A stretch of DNA of 64,000 bases from Clostridium sp. MB40-C1 (GCF_030913655.1 NZ_CP133189.1:3586001-3650000), one strand, 5' to 3'; shown: positions 9,687-18,730, counted from the first letter of the stretch. Translations and numbers: made by a program. The notes: generated by a model from the letters alone, not told the origin.

Positions 9687-9730
9687 TAAGAAAGGGGAGC
9701 ATATCAAAATATTGTGAGGTTTGTGTTTTC

Positions 9731-10393
9731 TTAATCTTCCTTTGAACTGTTTGAAGTTGGGACATCGTTTTTAGGAATATATATTACAATATTTTCTGAA
9801 ACCAATTTAGCATCAGAAATATTGTTTTTTTCCATAATCATTTTTATAGATTTATTTGTATCTATACCAGGGAAATATTTAGTTGCTATTTTATATAAAG
9901 TTTCTCCTTTAGTTACTTTATGTTCAATACAACTAGAAGTGTCTATAGGATTTTTAGGAATAATTAAATGAGATCCTACAGGCAATATTTCTGAATTCTT
10001 TAATTTATTCATTTCAATGAGAGTTTTTATAGCTTGTTTTTTTGAATTCCAAGGCATAAATTTTTCTGCAATAGTTGATAAGGTATCTCCTGATTTAACT
10101 ACATATTCTACATGTTTTTCTTCTGTTTTAGAAGTTTTACTTTTGTTATCTAAAGTGTCAGAATCTTCATTAGAACCTTCTTGTTCAGTATTAGTTTGTT
10201 TTGAACTATTTTCATCTGTAAATTGAGAAGTATTTTGAAGATCTTTGTTACTTGTATCATCTATAGATGTTGCAGTGGAATTATTTGCAGTATCCACTAA
10301 ATTGCTGATACTTCTAGTCATAAAAAATACTCCTACAAAAAGAATAATACCTGAAAAAATAATTATTAATGGTTTTTTTAGTTTATAATTCAT
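9731..10393 (-). CDS. Membrane-anchored protein with two LysM domains
   Basis: A 220-residue protein with a short basic N-terminus, one hydrophobic segment at about residues 9-26 (an uncleaved signal anchor), a Ser/Thr/Asn/Glu-rich linker to about residue 90, and two LysM peptidoglycan-binding modules: VEYVVKSGDTLSTIAEKF at about 93-110 and CIEHKVTKGETLYKIATKYF at about 152-171. LysM domains hold proteins on the cell wall or spore cortex. No catalytic domain is attached. The start is supported by AAGGAG 8 nt upstream on the minus strand. In spore formers such proteins can be coat/cortex morphogenetic factors, but nothing here proves that. It is transcribed alone. Confidence 0.85.
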   Translation of the reverse strand: MNYKLKKPLIIIFSGIILFVGVFFMTRSISNLVDTANNSTATSIDDTSNKDLQNTSQFTDENSSKQTNTEQEGSNEDSDTLDNKSKTSKTEEKHVEYVVKSGDTLSTIAEKFMPWNSKKQAIKTLIEMNKLKNSEILPVGSHLIIPKNPIDTSSCIEHKVTKGETLYKIATKYFPGIDTNKSIKMIMEKNNISDAKLVSENIVIYIPKNDVPTSNSSKED

Positions 10394-10608
10394 ACTTTAA
10401 ACTCCTTTCATGAAACTAGATTTATTTGTAATTATTAACAAATATTTCGTTTTTAATACATCTATATAAAAATATTATTTATTTTAATTAATTTATTTAT
10501 TTTTAATAAATGCAAACATATATCTCTTAAGAGTTTCTTTATTAGGGCTAAAAGTATGATTTGAGAAACTATATTAAATCAATAATTTTTTAAAACATAC
10601 TCTAATTA

Positions 10609-10682
10609 ATTGAGCAAATTGCATAATTACAAATTGAAACTTGCATGGAGTTATATATTTTTCAATTATGCAATTTCCTCAA
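10609..10682. repeat. Repeat E, short copy 1
   Basis: Terminal inverted repeats ATTGAGCAAATTGCATAATT and AATTATGCAATTTCCTCAAT flank an internal AACTTGCATGGAGTTATATA. This is an internally deleted form of the 185-bp element seen at 20219 and 41456. The rest of the 10394-10768 gap shows nothing recognisable. Confidence 0.8.
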
Positions 10683-10768
10683 TTATAAAAATAAAGAGTA
10701 TTGATACATATTTTAGTATGGTTTAAGAAAAACTTTTATGTAAAGGAGTTAATAAGGAGGTTAATGCT

Positions 10769-10969
10769 ATGGATATGAAAAGGCTGAATGAAATAATAAC
10801 AAACAATGAAAAGGTAAAGATATTATATGAAGGTCATCCAGTGTGGATTGAAAGAATTGATAATGATGCAAAGACAGTTCAAGTAAGAATATTAGATACT
10901 CAAGAAGTGAAGGGTGTATATGTAAAAGAGCTAGTTAACACAGAAGATGCAGTGACTATGAAATACTAA
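10769..10969 (+). CDS. sspH: H-type small acid-soluble spore protein
   Basis: A 66-residue protein resembling the SspH family of spore-core proteins (minor SASPs made in the forespore). The alignable core is the VKILYEGHPVWIERIDND stretch and the TVQVRI then VYVKELV strands, matching in order and spacing the family pattern of a G-x-P-V-x-I turn followed by a short beta region. The start is well supported by AAGGAGGT 6 nt before ATG. It is monocistronic. A forespore (sigma-G/F) promoter would be expected upstream; I could not find a convincing one in 10683-10768. It marks the organism as a spore former. Confidence 0.8.
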   Translation: MDMKRLNEIITNNEKVKILYEGHPVWIERIDNDAKTVQVRILDTQEVKGVYVKELVNTEDAVTMKY

Positions 10970-11039
10970 GAATAGTAGAGTAAACCTAATATGAAAAATA
11001 AAAGACTTTAAAAGTTAGATTATATTTTAAATATAAGTA

Positions 11040-11127
11040 GATGTCTAAAAATAGAAAAACAACATAATATATTGGCTTTAGATTAAAATTCTAATATATT
11101 GTGTGTAAAATCTATTTTGAGGACATC
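11040..11127. repeat. Repeat D, copy 1
   Basis: An 88-bp inverted-repeat element. The ends are GATGTC (11040-11045) and GACATC (11122-11127), with inner arms CATAATATATT and AATATATTGTG around an AT-rich loop. It closely resembles 47043-47131 in length, arm sequence and end sequence. Confidence 0.75.
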
Positions 11128-11607
11128 TCCTTATTATTCTTCTTTTAATAAATGTTTTAATATATTACTTTAAGAATATTGTATTACATAGAAATAGATG
11201 TACAAGCATATCATAACTTTAATTTAAATAATTACAACATATGTTTATAATATTTTATTATTAGTCTTAAAGCATTGTACTGTTTATACGAATGTAAGAT
11301 TAAATATGGTATAATTAAACATATATTGGCACTAGATAATGTAAAGGAACTGCCGGTATACTAAGACAATATAATGATAACTTATAGTGGGATAGCATCT
11401 AATTATGGGAAGAAATTTATATGGAGATATACAATACATTACTGAAGGACATTTTAAGTAAAGATTTAGAGTAAATGTTATTATAAATTTAGAAGTAGAA
11501 GTAGTTAAAATACAAAAGTAAATTCATGACAAGGATATTTATATAACAGGTATTGTATACTTAAATATATTAAAATGAAATATTAAAAGAGTGATTGGAG
11601 GAAGACA
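11128..11607. other. Gap without recognisable gene; possible decayed coding remnant
   Basis: Between repeat D and the MutS-like gene I find no intact ORF. From about 11320 to 11475 short frames keep restarting and stopping (for example LALDNVKELPVY then stop, and MEIYNTLLKDILSKDLE then stop at about 11474), and composition is slightly less AT-rich than its surroundings. This looks like an eroded gene fragment, but I cannot assign a family. The final 30 bp hold GGAGGAAG, the ribosome site of the next gene. Confidence 0.3.
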
Positions 11608-13410
11608 TTGAGTAGTGCATATAATGATTATGTCAACAAATTGAAAACTTACGAAAATTTAATTAAAGAACAAAATAAATCAGTAGCCATTATAGGATAT
11701 TTAAGACTTCTTACTGTCATAATTGGCTTGAGTGTTACATTTTACACTTTTAATATTAAAAGTTATTACATAAGTGCAGGAGTTTTTATTCTACAATTGG
11801 TTATTTTTATTTATTTAGTTATGGAACATGATAAAGAAATTAAAAAAAGAAAATATTCTATAGCTTTAAAAGATATAAATGAAAAAGCAATAAAGAAACT
11901 AAATGGACAATGGAAAAGCTTTGAGGATGATGGTAGCGAATTTAAAGATGAAAAACATAGTTATTCAGGTGATTTAGATATATTTGGAAAAAATTCATTA
12001 TTTCAATGGATTAATAGCAGTAAAACATTTATAGGAAGGCAAAAATTAAAAAATAGACTTACAAGTCCATTAAGGACTCCTTTGGATATAAATATGACAC
12101 AGCAATCATTGAATGAATTAGCAACAGACTTAGAATGGAGACAACTATTTGAGGCAGAAGGCATGATTATTTCTAATGTATGTATCAATCCAAAAGAGTT
12201 ATATGAATGGGCAAAAGATAGAAATGAATTATATGTTAAACCATGGCTTATTTTATTAGTTAAATTATTACCAGCTGCAACTTTAATATTAATAATTTTG
12301 TCCTTTTTTACTTCCGTAATAAATTTTAATCTTCCACGTTTTATGCTATTTGTCCAATTAACTGTTTTATTTATAGGGGCAAAAAAAAGAAGTAAAACAT
12401 TTAATAATATTTATAAATATAAAAATAGTATAAGTATATATTTTAGATTGTTAAGCTTAATCATGGAAAAGGATTTTAAAAGTGATTATTTAAAACAGCT
12501 AAAAAATAATTTGGTAATTTCTCAAAATGAATGTGCATTAAAATCAATAAAAAAATTGTCTAATATATATGATAAAGTATCTGATAGAAAAAATATGTTA
12601 TTTATAATAGTTAATATATTGTTGTTATGGGATTATCAATGCATGATAGAGTTTGAAAAATGGAGAATTAACTCGGGTAAAAATTTAGAAAAATGGCTTG
12701 ATGTTATAGGAGAATTTGAGGCACTAAATAGTATTTCAAATATTATTTATGATAATCCACAGTGGGTTATGCCTTCGATTTCAGATGGTGACTTTATAAT
12801 AAAAGCTAATGAGTTAGGTCATCCACTTTTAGGTGACAAAAGAATACATAATAATATTACAATTGATAATAAAAAAAATATTTTACTAATAACAGGCTCA
12901 AATATGTCTGGTAAAAGTACATTTCTAAGAACTGTAGGTATAAATTTAATATTAAGTTATATTGGCGCTCCAGTATGTGCAAAAAAATTTGAATGTTCAA
13001 TGATGGAGATTTTTACTTGTATGCGAATAAGTGATAACTTAGAAAATAATATATCTTCTTTCTACGCTGAAATATTAAGAATAAAGATGATTGTTGAAAG
13101 TGTGAGAGAGAAAAGAAAAGTTTTTTTTCTTTTAGATGAATTATTTAAGGGAACCAACTCAATTGATAGACATGATGGTGCTAAAGCATTAATAAAACAA
13201 TTAGGTGAACAAGGAGCATCGGGAATTATTTCTACCCATGACTTGGAATTATGCGATTTACAGTACGAATATTCTAAAATTAAAAATTATCATTTTCAAG
13301 AGTATTATTTAAATAATCAATTAAAATTTGACTACAAAATTCGAGAAGGAGTATCAACTACTAGGAATGCTTTATATTTAATCAAATTAGCAGGTATAGA
13401 TTTAAAATAA
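11608..13410 (+). CDS. Membrane-associated MutS-family ATPase
   Basis: A 600-residue protein with the MutS C-terminal ATPase: Walker A ITGSNMSGKST (about 428-438), the D-loop-type region SSFYAEILR, Walker B KVFFLLDELFKGTNS, and the His-containing switch IISTHDLEL. The N-terminus lacks mismatch-recognition domain I and instead has two hydrophobic segments at about 26-70, with another hydrophobic pair at about 213-255, so it is probably membrane-bound. It is one of the MutS-like subfamilies distinct from MutS1 and MutS2; its function is unknown. Start TTG is backed by GGAGGAAG 3-9 nt upstream. It is monocistronic. Confidence 0.82.
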   Translation: MSSAYNDYVNKLKTYENLIKEQNKSVAIIGYLRLLTVIIGLSVTFYTFNIKSYYISAGVFILQLVIFIYLVMEHDKEIKKRKYSIALKDINEKAIKKLNGQWKSFEDDGSEFKDEKHSYSGDLDIFGKNSLFQWINSSKTFIGRQKLKNRLTSPLRTPLDINMTQQSLNELATDLEWRQLFEAEGMIISNVCINPKELYEWAKDRNELYVKPWLILLVKLLPAATLILIILSFFTSVINFNLPRFMLFVQLTVLFIGAKKRSKTFNNIYKYKNSISIYFRLLSLIMEKDFKSDYLKQLKNNLVISQNECALKSIKKLSNIYDKVSDRKNMLFIIVNILLLWDYQCMIEFEKWRINSGKNLEKWLDVIGEFEALNSISNIIYDNPQWVMPSISDGDFIIKANELGHPLLGDKRIHNNITIDNKKNILLITGSNMSGKSTFLRTVGINLILSYIGAPVCAKKFECSMMEIFTCMRISDNLENNISSFYAEILRIKMIVESVREKRKVFFLLDELFKGTNSIDRHDGAKALIKQLGEQGASGIISTHDLELCDLQYEYSKIKNYHFQEYYLNNQLKFDYKIREGVSTTRNALYLIKLAGIDLK

Positions 13411-13431
13411 CTGTCTAAAAATAAAAACTAT

Positions 13432-13488
13432 TAAATGAGGAACTTGCATGTAACTATGAAGTTTGCAAATTATGCAATTTCCTTAAAT
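13432..13488. repeat. Repeat E, short copy 2
   Basis: AATGAGGAACTTGCATG to AATTATGCAATTTCCTT: right half of the E element with the left inverted repeat mostly lost. The remaining 13489-13773 gap shows no gene; it holds an AT-rich promoter-like region and GGGGGT before the next GTG start. Confidence 0.65.
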
Positions 13489-13773
13489 AACAAAGATGTA
13501 TAACTATAGGTAGGAGTTGCAAATTAAGCAGCTCTATTTATTTATGCAAAAATACTGTTAAAGAATATAGAAGTATTAAAGAATAATAACAAAATAGTAT
13601 TTGTTTTTTTTATTTCTTTGTTGGATTTTATTGTAATTATTTTACAATTAGAGTATAATTTTTCTGATAATAATAAATTGTTAAATACTTCTATAGATTA
13701 AAATAGTTTAAATCAAATTTCATTTAAAACTAACAATTATCTTATTATACTTTATTTTAGTGGGGGTTAAATA

Positions 13774-14289
13774 GTGAATAGTAAATACATAAAATATATT
13801 GATTCTATAAAAGGAGAGGAATTAAGATTAGAAATAATAGAGTTAATAAATTTATTTCCAGAAGTGAGAGAATATTATGATTTAAGAATAGATCCTGAAT
13901 TAGAAAAAAGTATGTTAGAGAGGTATAAACAAGTTATAAAAAATGAATTTTTCCCAGAGAAAGAAGATGTTAAGATGAGATATTCTGTGGTTAGTGAAAC
14001 AATAATTGATTTTCAAAGGAGAGCATTAATACCGGATAATTCTATAGAGTTAATGTTATATTATGTAGAAATAGCTCTAGATTTTACTAAACTATATGGA
14101 GACATTGGAGAAAAATTTTATATAAGTGTAGAAGCGACTTTTAATAAGGCATTAAATTATATTTTTAAAAAAGGGCTTGAAAGAAAATTTTATTCAAAGG
14201 TAAAGGAACTTCTTAATAGGACATCATATGTAGAGGGCGAGTTTCAAGAAAATATGGTAGAGATTTTTTGTAAGTATTTTGATTTATGA
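13774..14289 (+). CDS. Uncharacterised protein, DUF6155-like
   Basis: A 171-residue, soluble, mostly helical acidic protein. Its layout (N-terminal IELINLFPEVREYYDLR, central YKQVIKNEFFPE, then IELMLYYVEIALDFTKLYGD and a helical tail) resembles the DUF6155 family as I recall it; this is memory-based, not a search. Start GTG follows a GGGGGT ribosome site. It is followed 74 bp later by a DUF1292 gene on the same strand, possibly co-transcribed. No catalytic motif is seen, and the function is unknown. Confidence 0.6.
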   Translation: MNSKYIKYIDSIKGEELRLEIIELINLFPEVREYYDLRIDPELEKSMLERYKQVIKNEFFPEKEDVKMRYSVVSETIIDFQRRALIPDNSIELMLYYVEIALDFTKLYGDIGEKFYISVEATFNKALNYIFKKGLERKFYSKVKELLNRTSYVEGEFQENMVEIFCKYFDL

Positions 14290-14363
14290 TTAATTAGTTA
14301 ATTGTTGAGGGATAATAAAATACAAGAATACAATTAATTATTGTAGAAAGGGAGGTAGTTTGC

Positions 14364-14603
14364 ATGGAGAATAATACTATAACCGTTAAAAATGAATTTG
14401 GGAAAATGGTAAAATTAGAAATAGTTGATGCATTGAAGGTTGGAGATAACAAGTATGTTATAGTTTCAGAAAAAGGATCAGATACAGCTAATGCATATAA
14501 GGAAGTTACTAAAAATGAAAAAGAAATAGAGTATGCTTCTATAGGTGGAGGGGCAGAATTTAAAAAAGTATTAGAAGCATATAATTCTAAACATAATCAA
14601 TAA
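14364..14603 (+). CDS. DUF1292 family small protein
   Basis: A 79-residue acidic protein matching the DUF1292 pattern: NEFGKMVKLEIVDALKVGDNKYVIV at the N-terminus, then a charged segment and a short helix. The family (for example B. subtilis YrzB) is widespread in Firmicutes and has no settled function. ATG is preceded by AAGGGAGGT. A perfect palindrome immediately after the stop probably ends the transcript. Confidence 0.8.
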   Translation: MENNTITVKNEFGKMVKLEIVDALKVGDNKYVIVSEKGSDTANAYKEVTKNEKEIEYASIGGGAEFKKVLEAYNSKHNQ

Positions 14604-14638
14604 TATTTATGAGCTGTTTTAAACAGCTCATAAATATT
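14602..14638. terminator. Perfect palindrome between convergent genes
   Basis: AATATTTATGAGCTGTTT (14602-14619) pairs exactly with AAACAGCTCATAAATATT (14621-14638) with a single T at the centre. It overlaps the DUF1292 stop region and lies between it and the convergent gene at 14765-15640, so it probably ends transcription from both sides. No long U-tract follows. Confidence 0.6.
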
Positions 14639-14764
14639 GATATTCAGTAATTAAACTGAATTAATATTAATTATGCTATAGTTTATTTATTGAAATGTGA
14701 ATTTTTAGGTTTTATTACAAGTTGATAAATGATATATATTCTAAAATTTAAAGTTTTGATGCCA

Positions 14765-15640
14765 CTATTTATCTTTTAATGTATTTAATATTTTGACTAA
14801 CTCATTAATATGATAGTTGTATACTATAGCCTCATCTGTATTTTCATAACAAGTATTTTTAAATTTAATATTAAATAAATTCTCTAATGCAACTTGATTA
14901 TTTGGATTAAGATAACATACTGAATTTATAGAATTTATTGTATATAAGTGGCTATAAATATTTTGACATAGTTTAAGAGCAGAAGCTAGATTCTCTATTG
15001 CTACTTCATTGTTTTTTATATAATTAACTTCTAAACAGTAAGAGTCGAGATGTTTGTCAAAAAGTGAAATTTTTTTTCTTAAATCATATAAAGCAAGTGG
15101 TGTGTTATCATAAATCTTATTTTTTAACATTTGTAAAATAGTAATTATAATATCTTCTTTCATTCCATTTAAATTATCCAAATGTTTTGGTGGAAAAACA
15201 AAATAATTAACTAATACAGATATAATAATTCCTACAAAGGTCTCCAAAAGTCTATTTACACTATAAGTCAGAGGATCTCTGTCCATTAGATTTGTCATTA
15301 TAGCTAAAAAAACAATACAAGCTATGGTCGTAGACCTTTTTTTACTTATAAAATTACATATATATATAACTAATATTATTCCAAGGCTGCATAACAAAGC
15401 ATTTCCTGGCTGTATAAGAGCAAATAAAAGTCCTATTAATGCTCCTATGAAAGTTCCAATCATTCTATGTTTACCAATGTTAAAAGAATCAAACATTGAA
15501 CTTTGCATAGAAATTACCGCAGCAATGCAAGCGTAAAAAGGAAAACTAACATTAAGCAGTTTTAAAATAATAATACATAAGAAAACAGAAAGAGCAGTTT
15601 TGAAATTCCTCATTCCTATTTTTTCTATGTTAATTTTCAT
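14765..15640 (-). CDS. Aromatic acid exporter family membrane protein
   Basis: A 291-residue protein of the FUSC/aromatic acid exporter type (YqjA-like). The N-terminal half has about six hydrophobic segments with the family pattern RNFKTALSVFLCI, FYACIAAVISMQSSMFDS, then GTFIGALIGLLFAL; the C-terminal half is a soluble helical domain. I place the start at MKINIEKIG because AAAGGAG precedes that ATG, giving a shorter protein than the longest frame (which begins at 15700). The family is thought to export aromatic or other organic acids; the substrate here is unknown. It is transcribed alone, convergent with the DUF1292 gene. Confidence 0.75.
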   Translation of the reverse strand: MKINIEKIGMRNFKTALSVFLCIIILKLLNVSFPFYACIAAVISMQSSMFDSFNIGKHRMIGTFIGALIGLLFALIQPGNALLCSLGIILVIYICNFISKKRSTTIACIVFLAIMTNLMDRDPLTYSVNRLLETFVGIIISVLVNYFVFPPKHLDNLNGMKEDIIITILQMLKNKIYDNTPLALYDLRKKISLFDKHLDSYCLEVNYIKNNEVAIENLASALKLCQNIYSHLYTINSINSVCYLNPNNQVALENLFNIKFKNTCYENTDEAIVYNYHINELVKILNTLKDK

Positions 15641-15837
15641 TTGTACATTAACTCCTTTAGATAAATTATTTAATGTTAATATACTATATTTTATACACAA
15701 TAATTAAGTTATATCAAATGCCATAAAAAGAATAATATGTATCTAACGTAAGTATAATGCTTAAATACTAAAGAAATTATGTGGTAGTTAAAAATTTTCT
15801 AGATAGTTAAAAAAATATAAAAAAGTTTGTTAAATAG

Positions 15838-15866
15838 TTGACAACAAATTCAAAATGTGTTATATT
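15838..15866 (+). promoter_or_regulatory. Sigma-A type promoter of STAS-like gene
   Basis: TTGACA (15838-15843), 17-nt spacer, TATATT (15861-15866). It lies about 87 bp before the gene at 15953. Confidence 0.7.
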
Positions 15867-15952
15867 ACAGTTACAGAGAAAAATAAAATAAATGAAACAG
15901 ATTAAAATAAAAAACAGTAAGATTTTTAGCAATTATATGGGGGGTATGGGAT

Positions 15953-16225
15953 ATGAAAGAGATAATGGTTAAAGAAGTATTAGGGGTAGACCCAAGCATA
16001 GAAGATGCTATAATTTTAAAAGAAATGATAAATGATAGTTTAGATGAAAGTATCACATTAGATTTTTCGGAGTTACAAAGTTTACCTTGTGCATTCTTTG
16101 CTAATTTATTAACAGATATAATGTATAAAAGAGGAAGGGAAAACGTTATCAATAATTTAAAAGTTAAAAATTTAACCAATAAAAGAGATTTTAATAGAAT
16201 ATTATTAGGAACATCTTATTGTTAA
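15953..16225 (+). CDS. STAS-like (DUF4325-type) small protein
   Basis: A 90-residue protein with the STAS-like pattern: a strand pair ITLDFSELQSLPCAFFANLL at about 41-60 followed by helix and a short strand with a helix. DUF4325/STAS-like proteins are small single-domain proteins often found next to ATPase or signalling partners. No partner is adjacent here: it is monocistronic with its own sigma-A promoter and a perfect terminator. ATG is preceded by GGGGGTATGG. The function is unknown; a regulatory protein-protein interaction role is inferred from the fold. Confidence 0.6.
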   Translation: MKEIMVKEVLGVDPSIEDAIILKEMINDSLDESITLDFSELQSLPCAFFANLLTDIMYKRGRENVINNLKVKNLTNKRDFNRILLGTSYC

Positions 16226-16313
16226 TTATAGTTTGATATAAATGTTAATTATTATAAATTTTAGTTAATTATAAATTAAAAAATAAATAAATTCCAAGTT
16301 TCCAAGTTTATCC

Positions 16314-16360
16314 TATAAAAACATCCTTTATAGTTTTCTATAAAGGATGTTTTTATAATT
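16314..16360. terminator. Strong intrinsic terminator
   Basis: TATAAAAACATCCTTTATAG (16314-16333) pairs perfectly over 20 bp with the matching arm 16338-16357 around a TTTT loop, with T residues on both sides. It ends the STAS-like gene transcript. Confidence 0.85.
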
Positions 16361-16466
16361 ATTGGAGTATTTATAATACAACATGAGACTCTCTTTTTAA
16401 ATAGAAGTTTTACATTTTAAACATATATGAGATAATGTATAAAACATAAGTCTTGTTTTAATATAA

Positions 16467-16541
16467 TGAGGAAATTGTATAATTAAAAATTTGAAATACG
16501 TAATGCAAGTTATATGCTTATGGGATCATGCAATTTCCTGA
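16467..16541. repeat. Repeat E, short copy 3
   Basis: TGAGGAAATTGTATAATT at the left, ATCATGCAATTTCCTG at the right, with ACGTAATGCAAGTTATATG between. The rest of 16226-16653 holds the terminator and nothing else recognisable. Confidence 0.8.
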
Positions 16542-16653
16542 AATATTAATTTAAAATATTAGTTAACATAAATATTTTAAATTAGATCAGCCTATACAAG
16601 GGGCGGTTTATAAGTATAATGAGATGTGTAAAGAACTAGGGGGTAATACTATT

Positions 16654-18003
16654 ATGGAAAAAGAATTGTTAAAGGCTGTATTTAATAGTATTTCTGATGG
16701 AATTCTTGTTTTAGATAATAAATTACATATAATAAATTTTAATAAAATGGCTGTTCATATATTAGGTCTATCAGATAATATTCTAATGAGGAAATATATA
16801 AAAGATATATTTGATAATTATATGCTATTGGAAGAGTGTTTTGAAAAGAACATAAGTTGCAAAAACAAAGATTGTACATTCACTATTAAAGAAAATAAAA
16901 TTCGGTGTGTTACCAATATATGTCCAATAACAAATAATGTAGGAAAGATAGGTATGGTAATAATTTTTAGAGATACTAGACATATTCATAAAGTAGTAAA
17001 CAATGTAATAGGATATAGTGCCACATATACATTTCAAGATATAATAACAAAAAACTCATATATGAAAAAAATTATTCAATATGCAAAAAAAGCAGCTAAT
17101 ACGGAGTGCAATATATTATTAGAAGGTAAAAGTGGTACAGGAAAAGAAGTTTTTGCCCAAGCTATACATAATCATAGTAGTAGGGCTAAAGGACCTTTTG
17201 TGGCTGTTAATTGTGCAGCTATTCCAAGAGAACTGTTTGAAAGTGAACTTTTTGGTTATGAAAAAGGAGCTTTTACAGGTGCTAAAAAAGGTGGCTACCC
17301 TGGAAAGTTTGAATTAGCGGAAGGAGGAACCATCTTTTTAGATGAAATAGGAGAATTACCTCTTGATATACAATCTAAATTGTTAAGAGTATTAGATAAT
17401 CACAAAATTGTAAGAGTAGGATCTACTTATGAGAAGAAAATAAATGTGAGAGTGATATCAGCAACTAATAAGAAGCTATCAGAAGAAGTTAATGAAAAAA
17501 ATTTTAGATATGACCTTTATTATAGGTTAAATGTAATAGGAATACATCTTATAGAGCTTAAAGATAGACATGAAGATATAGAAATATTAGCAAAATATTT
17601 TATGAATAAGTTAAACTTAAATAATAAGAATACTGTGAAAAATATAGAGAATAGAGCAATGAAGGAATTACAAGAATATCAGTGGTGTGGGAATGTAAGA
17701 GAATTAAGAAATGTAATAGAAAAGTCATATTATTTATGTGATAATGATAATATAACTAGAGAATACATTCTTACTTTATTAAAAGACAAGCCAAAAATGG
17801 AACAATATTTTAATTTGGATATAAATAATACATTATTTAAACAGAAAGAAGAAGTAATACCTATTAAAACCTTAGAAGAACAGAGTATACAAAATGCGCT
17901 TAAGGTATTTAATGGGAATGCTGAGGAAGCTGCTAAGGCTTTAGGAATAAGTAGGGCTACTATTTATAGAAAGATTAATAAGTATGGCATAGATATATTA
18001 TAA
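16654..18003 (+). CDS. Sigma-54-dependent transcriptional activator with PAS domain
   Basis: A 449-residue enhancer-binding protein: N-terminal PAS sensor (about 5-110; FNSISDGILVLDNKLHIINF), central AAA+ domain with Walker A GKSGTGKE (about 155-162), the sigma-54 contact loop GAFTGA (about 205-210) and Walker B TIFLDEIGELP, then a Fis-type helix-turn-helix (AAKALGISRATIYRKINKYG). It remodels RNA polymerase-sigma-54 at -24/-12 promoters. I prefer the ATG at 16654, 10 nt after AGGGGG, over the upstream ATG at 16624. A well-formed sigma-54 promoter lies 120 bp downstream, before an ECF transporter gene, so that gene is its likely target. The PAS ligand is unknown. Confidence 0.9.
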   Translation: MEKELLKAVFNSISDGILVLDNKLHIINFNKMAVHILGLSDNILMRKYIKDIFDNYMLLEECFEKNISCKNKDCTFTIKENKIRCVTNICPITNNVGKIGMVIIFRDTRHIHKVVNNVIGYSATYTFQDIITKNSYMKKIIQYAKKAANTECNILLEGKSGTGKEVFAQAIHNHSSRAKGPFVAVNCAAIPRELFESELFGYEKGAFTGAKKGGYPGKFELAEGGTIFLDEIGELPLDIQSKLLRVLDNHKIVRVGSTYEKKINVRVISATNKKLSEEVNEKNFRYDLYYRLNVIGIHLIELKDRHEDIEILAKYFMNKLNLNNKNTVKNIENRAMKELQEYQWCGNVRELRNVIEKSYYLCDNDNITREYILTLLKDKPKMEQYFNLDINNTLFKQKEEVIPIKTLEEQSIQNALKVFNGNAEEAAKALGISRATIYRKINKYGIDIL

Positions 18004-18011
18004 TAATTATA

Positions 18012-18073
18012 TCAAAATGAGAAAAAACATAAAGTACTCTCATTTTGAGAATAAAAAATGTATCATAATGAGA
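18012..18073 (+). promoter_or_regulatory. Candidate upstream activator sites for the sigma-54 activator
   Basis: Three TCA-NNN-TGA palindromes: TCAAAATGAGA (18012), TCTCATTTTGAGA (18038-18050) and TCATAATGAGA (18063). They sit 60-110 bp upstream of the -24/-12 promoter, the usual position for enhancer-binding protein sites. The first two can also form an 11-bp hairpin, but no U-tract follows. Confidence 0.6.
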
Positions 18074-18124
18074 ATGTTCTATAAATTTTTTTTGCAAAGG
18101 CTTAGAAATCCTCGTTACGTAAAG

Positions 18125-18140
18125 TGGCATGAAAAGTGCT
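18125..18140 (+). promoter_or_regulatory. Sigma-54 (-24/-12) promoter
   Basis: TGGCATGAAAAGTGCT matches the TGGCAC-N5-TTGC consensus with invariant GG (18126-18127) and GC (18138-18139) at the correct 12-bp offset. It lies 48 bp before the ECF component start. Confidence 0.78.
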
Positions 18141-18187
18141 AATATATTCTATAACAATATAGACAAATACGGAAGGGGTGGAAGCTA

Positions 18188-18730
18188 ATGAGAAAAAACA
18201 CAAGTATTAATCAAATGGTTAGAGCGGCCGTAATAATAGCATTAGGAATAGTATTGCCTATATTTTTTCATGTATTTGGACAGAATGCAGGAGCAGTTTT
18301 TTTACCAATGCATATACCTATTTTAATTGGTGGATTTATGCTTAATCCAATATATGCTTTACTAACAGGAATAATTACTCCATTATTAAGTCATTTATTT
18401 ACAGGTATGCCTGCATTTCCATTTGTGTATATAATGATATTAGAGCTTGCTGCATATGGATTCTTTACATCACTATTTTATAATCGTATAAAATTAGGGA
18501 TATATCCATCTTTAATTTTAGCTATGCTAATCGGAAGAGGCTTTAACATAGCAGGAGTATATACAATAATGCATATGATTATGGGAAAACCTTTTAAATT
18601 TAAAATAGTTGCTACAGGGTTATTTATGAAAGGACTCCCTGGTATAGCAATACAGTTGATTTTAATACCACTAATTGTATATGGACTTAGAAGAAGTCTC
18701 TTTTTAGAAAGAGATAGTAGAACAATGTAG
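18188..18730 (+). CDS. ECF transporter S component (substrate unknown)
   Basis: A 180-residue hydrophobic protein with about five to six membrane segments. The pattern PMHIPILIGGFMLNPIYAL followed by GIITPLLSHLFTGMPAFP is that of DUF3816/ECF-type substrate-capture subunits, which work with shared EcfT and EcfA1/A2 to import vitamins or similar micronutrients. No energy-coupling genes are adjacent, so a shared module elsewhere is implied. ATG follows GGAAGGGGTGG. A sigma-54 promoter and a sigma-54 activator lie immediately upstream, so expression is probably signal-dependent rather than riboswitch-controlled. Ligand not deducible. Confidence 0.78.
   Translation: MRKNTSINQMVRAAVIIALGIVLPIFFHVFGQNAGAVFLPMHIPILIGGFMLNPIYALLTGIITPLLSHLFTGMPAFPFVYIMILELAAYGFFTSLFYNRIKLGIYPSLILAMLIGRGFNIAGVYTIMHMIMGKPFKFKIVATGLFMKGLPGIAIQLILIPLIVYGLRRSLFLERDSRTM

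Noticed and set aside
10683-10768. Possible forespore (sigma-G/F) promoter before sspH
   Set aside because: GTATT- and TATGG-like hexamers exist but do not match the -35/-10 consensus or spacing well enough to report.
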